A DNA stretch of 42,029 nt, from the NCBI GenBank assembly GCA_002709405.1, contig PAQV01000004.1, forward strand, positions 1 through 42,029. Reading direction: 5' to 3'. This DNA is from Paracoccaceae bacterium (GTDB lineage: Bacteria > Pseudomonadota > Alphaproteobacteria > Rhodobacterales > Rhodobacteraceae). Under the pieces are notes generated by a model that did no database searches, was not told the DNA's origin, and was given only the letters and a program-made list of their open reading frames with translations. Positions within the stretch are counted from its first letter, which is position 1, and each line of letters opens with the position of its first letter. Below are positions 7,540-18,659 of the stretch, one piece after another. The position numbers and the translations under genes were made by a program.

Positions 7540-9240
7540 TTGGGCAAGATCTTATATCAATCGACAAATTTGGAAAACTTGCAAGCAGGCGAACTACGTG
7601 CAAAATTCAGCGCTGCAGGTGATCGCATACTCCGGTACTACATGGATTTCCGTCATACTGCTCTTGATCTTCATAAAGAGTTGAGTGCCCCTGAAATTTC
7701 GATCTTACAGAATAAGGTCGATACTTTGATGGCCCAATGGGATAAGAAATACGAAGCCTATCTCAAAAAGGAAGCAGCGGCATCGGGCAAGGAACTCGCT
7801 GATCAAATCAGTACGGATGCGGCGTTCCGGCGTGATCGGCTCAACAATACACTGCGCCATACGCTTTCAATAGACGACAGCGTTGATTGGAATGTGCTCA
7901 AAGACAAATCCAAGTTTGAGCGTGAAAGATATCCAAAGCAACCCAAAGAACAAAGGGTCACGCTGACCGCGCCTCCACCTCTCAAGGTCAGTTTCTTTCA
8001 GGCCCTTTTCGGGCAACGCGGAAAGCTGCAAGCGCAATACGACGCCGAAATCGCGAACTATACCCACGAAGTCGAGAGAGTGAAATCGGCCAATGCCAAA
8101 GCCCAAGCGGATTGGGTTGCAGCGCGTGACTTGTGGAACGCCGATCAAGATGAAAAAGCTCGCATCTTCGCTGAAGCTCAAGATGCCGAGAACGCGAAGG
8201 TGGATGCGCTCAAATCCGCTTGGCAAAACGGTCTACCCGAAGCCGTCGAGGAACATGCATCCATAGTCCTTGAAGCCTCTGATCACGATGAAGCGATACC
8301 AAAGAAATGGGAAATACAGTACAATTCGGAAACGAAGTTGCTTGTCGTCGAATACATGCTCCCCGCGCCCGAGGATTTACCAACAACGAAGTCGGTGCGA
8401 TATGTCGCATCAACAGGCGAATTGAAGGAAACAAGCATAAGCGAACGTGACCGCAAGGCGCTGTTCGATAACCTTTGCTATCAGATTTGCCTGAGAACGT
8501 TACATGAATTGCTCGAAGCGGACAGTCCTGACAACATTGAAAATATCGCATTCAACGGTTGGGCGGACACCATTGATCGCGCGACTGGTCAGCAGGTCTC
8601 TGCCACCGTCCTTTCGGTGATGACTAGCAAGAGCGACTTCTTGCAAATCAACCTCGGGCAGGTGGACCCAAAGGCTTGCTTCAAATCCTTGAAAGGCGTC
8701 TCCGCTGCTTCGCTTGTCGGGCTGACACCAATTGCACCTGTGATCGAGCTTGAGAAAACTGACAAGCGGTTCATTGAAGCGAGAACCTCTCAAGTCGCTG
8801 CCGATGGTACTACGAATTTGGCGGCGATGGATTGGGAGGAATTTGAGCATCTTGTCAGAGAACTTTTCGAGAAAGAGTTCGCCTCAAGAGGGGGGGAGGT
8901 GAAAGTCACTCGATCAAGTAGCGATGGCGGCGTAGATGCGATTGCATTCGATCCTGATCCAATCACCGGGGGTAAGATTGTCATTCAGGCCAAACGGTAT
9001 ACGCGCACGGTTGGTGTTGGCGCCGTCCGCGATCTGTTTGGTACGACGATGAATGAAGGTGCGAGTAAGGGTATTCTTGTGACAACAGCCGACTACGGAC
9101 CTGACGCATACAAGTTTGCATCCGATAAACCGATTACACTGATGACAGGTTCTCACCTTCTGCACCTTCTGGAAAAGCACGGCGTTAATGCCAAGATCGA
9201 CATCAAGGCGGCAAGAGCAGAAATGGGATTGGGATCTTAG
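7540..9240 (+). CDS. Mrr-type restriction endonuclease with long N-terminal region
   Basis: A 566-residue protein with a C-terminal Mrr catalytic domain (Pfam Mrr_cat, PD-(D/E)XK fold) at about residues 430-550. Visible are the entry helix DWEEFEHLVRELF, Asp466 in SSDGGVDAIAF and Gln483-x-Lys485 in VIQAKRYTR, then GVGAVRDLFG and GILVTTADYGPDA. Mrr-type domains cut DNA, often modified DNA. The N-terminal 400 residues are unassigned: helical and charged up to about 225, with a coiled-coil-like Lys/Ala/Glu run near 165-225, then a mixed domain (250-400) with many short strands that could recognise the target or a ligand. The start is TTG at 7540; an in-frame stop at 7522 bars extension, and Met35 (7642) is the alternative. 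GC is clearly lower than in the flanks, suggesting transfer. A small repeat protein follows 91 bases later and may be its partner. Confidence 0.88.
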   Translation: MGKILYQSTNLENLQAGELRAKFSAAGDRILRYYMDFRHTALDLHKELSAPEISILQNKVDTLMAQWDKKYEAYLKKEAAASGKELADQISTDAAFRRDRLNNTLRHTLSIDDSVDWNVLKDKSKFERERYPKQPKEQRVTLTAPPPLKVSFFQALFGQRGKLQAQYDAEIANYTHEVERVKSANAKAQADWVAARDLWNADQDEKARIFAEAQDAENAKVDALKSAWQNGLPEAVEEHASIVLEASDHDEAIPKKWEIQYNSETKLLVVEYMLPAPEDLPTTKSVRYVASTGELKETSISERDRKALFDNLCYQICLRTLHELLEADSPDNIENIAFNGWADTIDRATGQQVSATVLSVMTSKSDFLQINLGQVDPKACFKSLKGVSAASLVGLTPIAPVIELEKTDKRFIEARTSQVAADGTTNLAAMDWEEFEHLVRELFEKEFASRGGEVKVTRSSSDGGVDAIAFDPDPITGGKIVIQAKRYTRTVGVGAVRDLFGTTMNEGASKGILVTTADYGPDAYKFASDKPITLMTGSHLLHLLEKHGVNAKIDIKAARAEMGLGS

Positions 9241-9331
9241 CGCAAATATCGACCCAACGAACGGTCAGTAAATCTATCACGAAAAATCAAAAGTTTCAGG
9301 TCCAACAGAGCAGGCGCTTGGAGGCGATAAA

Positions 9332-9733
9332 ATGTCCGTATCTTCGGAAACCACGCAGATCATAAGAATGAAAGCGGCGGCAGAATGGCCGGATGACTTT
9401 GAAATGCAGCGGCATGTTATTGAAGAGCAAACAGAGGCCGCCGAAAGAATGGTCCACTATCAGCAGAATATGGACACGACAAATGAGATTGTGTATGTCT
9501 GCTTGCGAAAGGCTCTGTCGGAGTGGCCCGAAGACTATTCGATGCAGGTTCACGTTTTCGAGGGGCAGATTGAAGCCGCTACTACATTTTTTGCGTATGT
9601 GAACCCGACGGTAAATCAAGAGATTCTTGAGGGTATTAAAACCAAGGCATTCTCTGAGTGGCCCGGTGATTATGAAATGATGTTGCATGTCTTGACTGAA
9701 CAGGTCGCGGCTTGGGGGGAGTTGTACGGCTGA
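9332..9733 (+). CDS. Small protein of three EWP-repeat units
   Basis: A 133-residue protein that is almost entirely three copies of a ~40-residue unit. The cores are EWPDDFEMQRHVIEEQTEA (from residue 18), EWPEDYSMQVHVFEGQIEA (from 64) and EWPGDYEMMLHVLTEQVAA (from 109), spaced 45-46 residues apart. Each core is preceded by a short amphipathic helix (I..KAxxEWP). The pattern E-W-P-x-D-aromatic-x-M-x-x-H-V-x-x-x-Q-x-x-A suggests a two-helix repeat. I do not know a named family for it. The ribosome binding site TTGGAGGCG sits just before the ATG. It lies 91 bases behind the Mrr-type nuclease on the same strand and shares its lower GC, so co-transfer and a joint role (immunity, regulation or scaffold) are plausible but unproven. 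Confidence 0.75.
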   Translation: MSVSSETTQIIRMKAAAEWPDDFEMQRHVIEEQTEAAERMVHYQQNMDTTNEIVYVCLRKALSEWPEDYSMQVHVFEGQIEAATTFFAYVNPTVNQEILEGIKTKAFSEWPGDYEMMLHVLTEQVAAWGELYG

Positions 9734-9975
9734 AGGCCATAGGCCTCCACTAGCTAGACTGATAGTGTTTAAGCAAGCGTTCCAACCTTCTCAATAAAGC
9801 TCTAAAGCCGCGATGACGAGTTTAGCGGCCTTTCAGAATTTCCGCGGCGAAAGTCCGCTTTCCGCCGTTCGTGCCGCCCGAGGATAACATGGTCGCGTGC
9901 GAGAAGTGCGGGTACAGAGATACGCCGGGCTTGGCTCGACCGGCGACTATGGGGCTGAGAGGAGGCGAACGAGAC

Positions 9976-10521
9976 CTACGTCGCGGCCACCCACGTCTCG
10001 GGCGTCACGTAGATCGCGCTGTCCTCCGTCCCGATCATGATCTCTCCATCCTGGATATTGATCTGAAGCTTCATCGCGCGCTTGGCCAGCTTTGCCAGAC
10101 CGGCTGTATCTGCTGCCGGGAAATTGACAATCGTCAGGTTCGAGAAACGGGTGACACCACCCTTGATCTTTTCCCACCAAACGTCGGCCGTGCGTCCACC
10201 ATAGGGATAGACGATCACATTCCGGGCCTTGTTGCAGGACTGTCGCAGGACTTTCTCGCTCGGAAGCCCGAGTGCGACCCACACGTCAATCTCGCCGCTC
10301 AGGCTCTTCTGCCAAAGATCGGGCTCGTCATCCGTCGACAGACCCTTGGTCATTTCCAGGTGCTCGTGGGCGTTGAGAGCGAAGGCAACGATGCGAAGCA
10401 TCAGTCGCTCGTCGGTCTCCGAGGGATGTTTGGCCGCGGTCAGCTTGTGCGTCTCGTAATAGTGACGATCCATGTCCGAGACCGACAATTCGACTTTATA
10501 GATAGTGGCATTTTGCGCCAT
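9976..10521 (-). CDS. yaeQ: YaeQ family protein
   Basis: A 181-residue YaeQ protein, the normal length. The N-terminus MAQNATIYKVELSVSDMDRH and the block HPSETDERLMLRIVAFALNAHE are diagnostic, followed by KGLSTDDEPDLWQKSLSG, DVWVALGLP and VIVYPYGG. YaeQ proteins adopt a PD-(D/E)XK-like fold in solved structures, but their biochemical role is unsettled; an early link to RfaH-like antitermination was not sustained. The gene stands alone, convergent with the accessory stretch and divergent from the autotransporter. It may mark the return to core genome after that stretch. Confidence 0.93.
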   Translation of the reverse strand: MAQNATIYKVELSVSDMDRHYYETHKLTAAKHPSETDERLMLRIVAFALNAHEHLEMTKGLSTDDEPDLWQKSLSGEIDVWVALGLPSEKVLRQSCNKARNVIVYPYGGRTADVWWEKIKGGVTRFSNLTIVNFPAADTAGLAKLAKRAMKLQINIQDGEIMIGTEDSAIYVTPETWVAAT

Positions 10522-10832
10522 TCAATTCCCAACCCTTCAAAGGACCGCACTGCCTACCGCATGCGGACGACCTTGGGAAGTGCCCCCTTCTGTACCGCGA
10601 CGCGTCATCGTCCGGCTGGCGTGGGCCAGCTGGGGGTGCCTGAGACAGCCGCTGATTGCGTTGGGCCGCCATCGGGCTGCGGGCAGGATAGGGGGTAACA
10701 CGGCATACACGTCAAAGTTATTAACGCGTGAAGATTTTCTTCATTATGAGAAGCCCGCTGATGTCTAGTTTTTTCGACACTCGCAAGCTTTTTTGATCGC
10801 TTGATTATTTGCTATGGGAGGAGCCGCACGCA
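10522..10832. promoter_or_regulatory. Divergent spacer, yaeQ / autotransporter
   Basis: 311 bases between divergent genes. The left half is GC-rich with no coding signal. The right third (about 10700-10815) is sharply AT-rich and should hold the autotransporter promoter. The ribosome binding site GGGAGGAG at 10816-10823 is 9 bases before the ATG at 10833 and decides that start over the upstream in-frame TTG at 10809. Confidence 0.5.
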
Positions 10833-11843
10833 ATGTCCGGGTTCACATTTCATTTTCCGTATTTCCCGACTCACCGCATCGATCCAACGGCACGGCTGCG
10901 GCTTGCGACGGTATCCTTTCTGGCGCTGAGTTCTGCGCTGACTGCCGGGTCCGCCTGGGCCGATTGCTCCACCGACGGTCTCGCAAAAACCTGCAGCGGG
11001 ACCTTGGGGGTGGTCAATTTCACCGATGCCAGCACGACCAGTGACGAGACTGCGTCGCTGACGATCGAGAACGCGACGAACCTTGGCTTTACCAACACGC
11101 AGACCAATAACAATGCGATCTGGATGCTGAATGTCGGCGCGCCTGAATATAGTCAGGCGCCGGCCGGCGCGGTTCTGGATATCGACCTAGACGGCTTCCT
11201 GCTTGTCACGAACCGCGGGCCGGGCGCCGAGGTCCTCTCGACCGGCAGCGTCGGGCAGACGCATGGCAAAAGCAAGGGCTCGGGCAAGCACGAGGGCAAG
11301 CCCGGTGGCGCCGGGGGCGCTGGCGGTCAGGTGACCGCGACGATTGCGGGGCTGAACGTGAACGCGGCTGCCGAAGCCATTCTCATCAGCTCGTCAGGCG
11401 CTGCGGGCGGCGACGGTGCCGAGGGACATTCCACGGGCTTCGGCAGGGGCTACGGCGGCGACGGCGGGGTCGGAGGCGATGGCGGAGCGGTCACGGTCAC
11501 GCTGACCGACAGCGCTCTTTCCCTGGGCACGGGTCTTGTCGTCGAAAGCACTGGCGGCAACGGGGGCGACGGCGGAGTCGGCATGGCCGCCGACTACAGC
11601 GCCCACGGAGGCGACGGCGGCAACGGGGGCCAGGGCGGAGACGTCATCGTGCAGGTGGCGGACCTTACAAGCACCAACGGCAATACGGGCATCGTGGCGG
11701 TGTCCCATGGCGGCCAGGGTGGCGAAGGCGGCGTGGGAGAAAACACCCTGACCTCGACCGGTGACGGCGGTGCCGGTGGCGTGGGCGGCGCTGGTGGCAG
11801 CGTTCTGGTCAGCAACACGACGCCCGGGGGGACCGGGACCCTG

Positions 11844-11846
11844 TAG
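11844..11846 (+). other. In-frame amber codon in the autotransporter passenger
   Basis: TAG follows GGGACCCTG; the same frame continues directly with IAGASGPGILAESIAGNGG, an ordinary passenger repeat, for 4.4 kb. A CAG to TAG transition explains it. The neighbouring G6 run does not shift the frame. Confidence 0.85.
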
Positions 11847-14800
11847 ATCGCAGGGGCGTCCGGACCGGGCATCCTGGCCGAAAGCATCGCAGGCAATGGC
11901 GGCAAAGGCGGAGAAGGCAAGGTCGATCTTTACTTCGGCAATGGCCGTGGCGGGGCCGGCGGCCAGGGCGGCTCCGGCGGGTCCGTCACGATCGATATCG
12001 CCACATCGGATGACGGAACGGATGCCGCGATCTCGATGCAGGGCGGTCGGGCGCCCGGGGTCGTCGCGCGCAGCTATGGCGGGGCCGGCGGTGACGGCGG
12101 CAAGGGGGGCGGGTCCAGTGCCACGGGTGGCGCCGGTGCGGGATCGGGTCCCGCCGGAGAGATTTCCGTGACCTACGGTGGAGATATCCTGACCGACGGG
12201 TTCTTGTCGGACGGTATCCTCGCGCAGTCGGTCGGCGGCTTTGCCGGGGATGCAGGCGAGGCTTCGGGGATCGTGGCCTATGGGGCCAGCAGCGAAAGTG
12301 CCGGTGGCGGGGGGACCGTATCGGCGACCTATAACGGATCCGACGATACCTCTATCCAGACGTCGGGCGATGATTCAGACGGGATCTTTGCGCAAAGCCA
12401 GGGCGGCGGCGGCGGCAAGGCCTCGTCTTCGATGGGGCTTGTGTCCCTGTCCGGCGATGAGACCGGTTCGTCAGGAGGCGACGGGGGCCAGGTGGGTGTG
12501 GTGGCCTCGGGGGTCATCACGACATCGGGCACGGGCAGCCGCGGTCTGGTCGCGCAGTCGGTGGGTGGCACCGGCGGGGACGGCGGCAGTGCACGCGGCC
12601 TTGTCGGCATCGGCGGCACCGGGTCCGGCGGAGGTATGGGCGGCAACGTCTCGCTGACCTCGACGGCGGACATCACCACCACGGGCGATGACTCAATTGC
12701 CGTCATGGCGCAATCGGTCGGCGGTGGCGGCGGGGCGGCCGGATCCACGGCCGGCATCGTGGCCATTGGCGGCGATGGCGGCGCGGGCTCGATCGGTGGC
12801 GCGGTCAGCGCCGAGGTGGGGGGCGATATCTCGACGTCCGGCACCGGCGCGGATGGTGTCATGGCGCAGAGCATCGGCGGCTCCGGCGGGCACGGGTCGA
12901 ACACGCTGGGTGTATCGGTCGGCTTTTCCCTGGCGATTGCCGGCAATGGCGGCGCGGGCAGCGACGGCGGGACGGTCGATCTTGCGACGGTCAGCGGGTC
13001 GAGCGTCGCGACCAAAGGCGGCAATGCCCGGGGTGTCTCGGCCACCAGCGTCGGCGGTGGCGGTGGCTATGGCGGCAACGCGCTGTCGGTCTCTGCCAAC
13101 GACGGCCCATCCATAGCGATCGCAATCGGGGGATCGGGCAAGGCCGGCGGCGCCGGCGGCGAGGTCATTCTTGACGCGCTCGGCTCGGTGTCCACGCAGG
13201 GCGACAACGCCACGGCCCTCTCGGCGCTGAGCGTTGGCGGCTCTGGCGGTGCGGCCGGGACGACAGTAGCGGCAACCGCAGGGTTCGGCACGGTAAGTCT
13301 TGGCGTGGGCGGCAGCGGGGCCGGTGGCGGAGACGGTGGCCAGATCACGGTCTGCCGGGGCGGCGACGCTGCGGACGCCACCTGCACGGATGCGGACCCG
13401 GCGGGCAGCATCCAGACCACGGGCGACGGGGCCGCAGGGCTTTATGCCTCATCGGTCGGCGGCGGCGGCGGTCAGTCCGGCGCGGTCCTGTCCGGCACGG
13501 CCGGCGAAGGCGCCGCGATCTCGATCGGGGGATCCGGCGGAGCCGGGGGCGAAGGCGGCGACGTCACGGTCTATTCCTCGGGCGGCATCACCACATCCGG
13601 TGCGGCGTCGGGTGCGATCGTGGCCTCGAGCGTCGGCGGGTCGGGCGGCAATGCGCATATCGTGGGCGCGTTCGGTGTCGTGGGGTCGGCAGGCCTGAAC
13701 ATCGGCATCGGCGGCAGCGGTGGGGCAGCCAAGGGGTCGGGCGATGTCGTGGTCACATCGACCGACACGATCCAGACCTCGGGCAAACTGTCGCCGGGCA
13801 TCCAGGCGACCAGCCAGGCGGGCGGCGGTGGCAGCGGCTCCGGTGTCTTTTCGGGCGAAGGCGTTGCCGCCGGATCGGCCAATATCAGCCTTGGCGGGCA
13901 AGGCGCAGGCGGAGGCTCGGCCGGCGAGGTGACAGTGACCTGGACCGGCGACACGCTCATCACGGGCGACGAACAATCGCCCGGCATCTTCGCGCTGAGC
14001 GCCAGCGGATCGAGCGGCAATGCCGGCATGACCTTCGGCGGCGAGGGCGTGGGGCTGGCAACGACCGAGATCGACATCGGCACCGCCGGTGGTTCGGGTG
14101 GCACTGCGGGCACGGCCTCGGTCATGGCGGGCGGCCAGATCCGGACAACGGGCTTCATGTCCGACGGCATCGCGGTCATGAGCCATGGCGGCAACGGCGG
14201 GCGCGGTGGCATGTCGATCACCGGGACGGGCGTTTCGCAGGGTGATGCGACCGTCACGCTTGGCGGCGGCGGAGGCACAGGGGGCACGGCCGGAACGGCC
14301 ATGGCCGAGACGCTGGCGGGATCCTCGATTTCGACCGACGGGCCGCCGGCCGCGGGCATCAATATCCTGAGCCTGGGCGGAAACGGCGGACAAGGCGGCA
14401 TGGCGGTCGAGGCCGGCATGAATGTCGATTTCGACGCAGAGTTCCCGGCGGGCAGCGCCACCTTCACCATCGGCGGCAACGGCGGAACGGGCGGGTCCGG
14501 CGGGCTGGCAACGGTGACCAACCAGGCCACGATCTCGACCGGGGACTTCAACAGCGCCGGCATTCAGTCGCAATCCATCGGCGGCAGCGGCGGGTCGGGC
14601 GGCACGGCAGCCACGGGGACCATGAACGTTGGTCCCGGCGATCAGATAGATGCCTCGATCACCCTTGGGGGCGCGGGCGGTGCGGGCGGTGCGGCGGGGG
14701 CGTCCCAGGTGACGAACTTGGGCGCGATCACCTCCGCAGGCGACAATTCCAGCGGCATCCTTTCGCAGTCGATCGGCGGATCCGGCGGGGTCGGCGGCAT

Positions 14801-16211
14801 GACCTACAACATACTGTCCAATGTCCTGTCGTCCGCGACGATGGACCTCTCGCTCGGGGTATCGGTCGGTGGCTCGGGCGGTGCGGGCGGCAAGGGCGGC
14901 GCGGCCAGCGTGTCCAACAGCGCAGCCATCACGACAACCGGCACCAGCTCCAGCGGGATCTACGCGCAATCCGTGGGCGGCAATGGCGGCAACGGCGGTT
15001 TCGGCGGCTCCGGGATTTACAACCTGGGCAAGTTGGCCTCCGACTCGGACGACACCAGTGTCAGTATCCGGATGAACACCGTGGTCGGCGGCGCGGGTGG
15101 CAGTGGGGCCGTGGGCGGCAATGTCAGCGTGTCAAACGACGCGGACGGCGCGATCACCACGGCCGGAGGCGGCGCCTACGGGATCTTTGCCCAGTCGGTC
15201 GGCGGCAACGGCGGTGATGGCGGCCTTGCGTCAAACTACGCCTTGAACGTCACCGGGGATTGCAGCCTGAAAGCGGACGGCGGGTCGGTCAGCTGCGAGA
15301 CCGACGACGACAACACGACCAGCATTTCGCTCGACCTCGAGGTTTCGGTGGGCGGAAACGGCGGCACCGGCGCCGATGCGGGGACGGTCACCGTCACAAA
15401 TGATGCCGATATCACGACCACGGGCGACATCGCCCACGGGATCGTCAGCCAATCGGTGGGCGGTGGCGGCGGCATCGGCGGCGCGACGTCCAGCGGCGCA
15501 GGCACCTTTTATACCCAGCAGATCGGCAGCAGCAGCAACGACGTCCTGTCCAAGCTCAGGTCCCTCTACGATATCTCGACACTGGGCAAGAATTTCGGGT
15601 CTGCCGACATCCGGGTCGGCGGACAGGGCGGCGCGGCCGGAAACGGCGAGGCCACGTCGGTGACCAACACTGGGGCGATTTCGACTTCGGGAACCAATGC
15701 CTACGGGATCGTCAGCCAGTCCGTCGGCGGCGGCGGTGGCTCGGGCGGCGATGCCGCCGACATCACCGCGACCTATTCGCTGCAGGTCGGCGGCTCGGGC
15801 GCGGGCGGCGGCAACGGCGGTGCGGCCAGCATCACCAACACCGGCGCCATCACCACGGCAGGCTACGGCAGCCCGGCGCTGTTCGCCCAGTCCATCGGTG
15901 GGGGCGGCGGCAACACCGGCAGCAAGACAAGCTTCGCGGCAATCTATGACGCCACGCTGACAGTCGGTGGCTCGGACGGCGTTTCCGGCAACGGCGGACC
16001 CGTCACCGTGACGTCGAACGGTCAGGCCATCATGACCGCCGCCGAGCAATCGCCCGGCATCTTCGCCCAGTCTGTCGGTGGCGGCGGCGGCACGCTTTTC
16101 GGCGGGACAGGCACGCTGACCGACGATGCCACGACGGATGTCACCGTAGGGGGGACCGGAAAGGCCAGAGGCAATGGCGGTACGGTAACGGTCACGGCAA
16201 GCTCGGACATC

Positions 16212-16219
16212 ACAGTACC
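16212..16219 (+). other. Frameshift site in the autotransporter passenger
   Basis: The upstream frame reads a normal SSDIT and then nonsense to a TGA at 16242-16244. One frame back, TGPATPGNLNAAS leads straight into the next repeat (MGIFAQSVGGGGG at 16256). This fits a single-base deletion around ACAGTACC. There is no homopolymer here to suggest phase variation. Confidence 0.75.
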
Positions 16220-17689
16220 GGTCCGGCGACGCCGGGAAATCTGAACGCTGCATCCATGGGGATCTTCGCGCAGTCCGTCGGAGGCGGGGGCGGTTATTCC
16301 GGCTCGATGATCCTGGGCAATCATGGCCGCATCGGCGTCAGGGTCCTTGATACCTCGGCCGATGCCACCGGCAACGGCGGGGCGGTGACGGTCGACGCAA
16401 GCGGGCTCATCACCACGACCGGCGACAACTCGGTCGGGATCTTCGCCCAGTCGGTCGGCGGCGGTGTCCAGGGCACCATCGACAAGAGCTCGACCGACAG
16501 TTCCTATGTCGGCAGCTTCAGCGGCACGGGCACAGCCGGCGTTGTCACGGTGACCTATTCCGGTGCGCAGATCAGCACCAGCGGCGCCGCGGCGCACGGG
16601 ATATTCGCCCAGTATGCCGGCGGTCAGGGCAATGCTAGCCCGGTCGCCACCACGACGGTCGATGTCACCGCCACGGGAAACATTTCGGCCACCGGCGCCG
16701 GCGCGCGCGCAATTCAGGTGGAAAACATGGGCAGCGGCGTCGGCCTCTCCAGCATCACGATCGGTGAAGGTGCCGCGATCCGGGGCGGCGGGACCGCGAT
16801 CTACGACAACGCCCTGACCGGGGCCGGGGTCTACATCCATTCCGGATCGAACAGCACGCTGAACAACGCCGGCACCATCAGCGCGGTCAGTGGCGTTGCC
16901 ATCCATTCGTTCGGGGGCGGCACGCTGACACTGAACAACACCGGCACACTGACCGGGTCGATCATCGGGACGGTTTCGTCCTCGTCTTCCGTGGCTTCGG
17001 CCCCTGCCCCGTCGACATCTTCGATCCTGCTGGACAACCTGTCTGGTGGCGTTCTGAACGCGGGCGAGGTCCTGGACGTGGCGCGGCTGCGCAACTGGGG
17101 CCAGGTCTACGTCGGCGAGGCCGGGACCCTTTCCGGGACTTCGATCACCGGGGACCTGCTGCACAATGGCGGCACGCTCAGCTTCGATGTCGACATGTCC
17201 AGCAGCGATTCCGACCTGCTGACCATCGACGGGCGAGCCGAGCTTCACGGTGCCGTGGACGTCAACGTCCTGCAGGCCAGCCGGCTGCCGACCGGAGCCC
17301 AGACCCTGACGATCGTCGAGGCTTCGGGCGGCGTCGACGCCACGGATCTCGAGGTCATCCCCTCGGTCGTTGCCCGGTATCAGCTGGAGGCAGCGTCGGC
17401 CTCTGAACTGACCCTCAGCTACGAGGTCGACTATGCCAACGACACGCTGGTCGCCGCGCTGAACGACAACCAGGGCGGGCTGACCGGCTATTTCAACACG
17501 CTCTACCAGATGGGCGCGCTGGATGACGGCCTGGCCGAGACGCTCATCGAGGTGGGCAGCCACGAGGACTACGCCGTGGCCATGAACACGCTGGGTCCGG
17601 AACTGGCCACCAGCAACGGTATCGCCCGGCTCTACCAGACGCTGCGGTTTGCCGACGGGCTGTTCAGCTGTCCGCACCAGGGGCAGGGC

Positions 17690-18526
17690 AATGTCTGGGC
17701 GGATGACGGCCAGTGCGGTTACCTGACCTTTGGCGCCAACCGGTTCGACCGGGATGCCACAGGCGGTGCCTCGGGCTTCACGCAGGACGGGCTGCGGATT
17801 TCGGCCGGGGGCCAGATGCTGCTGGACAGCGGGCTCGCCCTTGGTGCGGCGCTGGCCTACGAGTCCACCAGCCTCAGCACCGATACCGGGGCGACAAGTG
17901 ACGGCGATACATTTTCGGGCGGTCTGTCAGTCAAGCGCTTTGTCGAGAACTGGGAATTCGGTGCGGCGGTCCATGCGGGCCATGGCAGCTTTGACAATAC
18001 CCGGATCGTCGGGACACAGGAGACCAGCGGCGACCAGGACCAATGGGTGACCGGTGCCCAGCTGCGGGCGGGGTACACGTTCGACCAGGGCAGCTGGTTC
18101 CTCAAGCCGCGTCTCGACCTGGGTGTCACCCATTTCGGCGACAGTTCCTATACCGAGAGCGGATCCGGCACGGCTCTGGCCATCGAGACTTCGGCAGAGA
18201 CCTTCGGCTACCTGCGCCCGTCACTGGAGATCGGCGGACGTTTCCTGACATCGAAAGGCACCGAGATCCGGCCCAATGCGGTCTTTGCCGTCACGCAGTT
18301 CCTGGGCAACACGTCCTTCGACGCCCGCGCGCGCCTGGCGGATGCCCCGGGATCGGTGGACCCGTTCCACTGGCAATCGGATATCGACCGGACCCAGTTC
18401 GACTTGTCGGCGGGGGTGACGATTATGACGGCCGGCGGGGGCTCGTTCGATATCTCGGGCTTCGGTCACCTGACCAGCAACGAACGCGACTATGGCGGCA
18501 GCGTGCGCTGGAACATGCCATTCTAG
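17690..18526 (+). other. Autotransporter beta-barrel domain (translocator)
   Basis: About 280 residues with the family's opening (GNVWADDGQCGYLTFGANRF), repeated amphipathic strands such as GLALGAALAYES and FLKPRLDLGVTHF, and the end motif RWNMPF. It has one cysteine before and one inside the opening (SCPHQ...GQCGY) that could bond. This part of the gene is undamaged. Confidence 0.85.
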
Positions 18527-18659
18527 ACCCGATTGCGGCGGCTGTGACATACAGGCAGCCGCCGTTCGGACAGCTGGTACGTGGCCCGGTACGGGGAATC
18601 CGCGCGGTGGCATGACGATCCGGATAGTATGAAGGCAAGCCTAGAAGACATTCCACAGA

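Larger units (their letters stand above)
10833..18526 (+). pseudogene. Giant glycine-rich autotransporter, broken by amber codon and frameshift
   Basis: Type Va autotransporter adhesin-like gene. A signal peptide (LRLATVSFLALSSALTAGSAWA, an N-extended form) ends about residue 45. The passenger runs ~2,200 residues and holds about 29 copies (counted by eye) of a 60-90 residue unit with the signature [IV]xxTSGxxSxGIxAQS[VI]GGxGGxGG, a pattern expected to form a long beta-helix with Gly-rich turns. The C-terminal ~280 residues (from about 17690) are an autotransporter beta-barrel with alternating aromatic strands, ending RWNMPF with the terminal Phe used for outer-membrane insertion. TAG at 11844-11846 interrupts an otherwise continuous frame, and a 1-base deletion at about 16212-16219 shifts it. 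Adding one base gives exactly 2,565 codons. With both lesions, no barrel-linked product can be made from the normal start. Confidence 0.88.

Noticed and set aside
9803..9870. Possible third copy of the dispersed repeat (GCGGCGAAAGTCCGCTTTCC)
   Set aside because: Too little in common with the two copies around the GNAT gene to support.
11844..11846. Amber readthrough or recoding rather than mutation
   Set aside because: No suppressor context or selenocysteine/pyrrolysine machinery is visible, and a second lesion downstream argues for decay.
13449..14969. Long minus-strand ORFs (up to ~500 codons) opposite the autotransporter passenger
   Set aside because: They are mirror frames of the Gly-rich repeats (Ala/Arg/Asp-rich or Pro-rich) with no motif or ribosome site.
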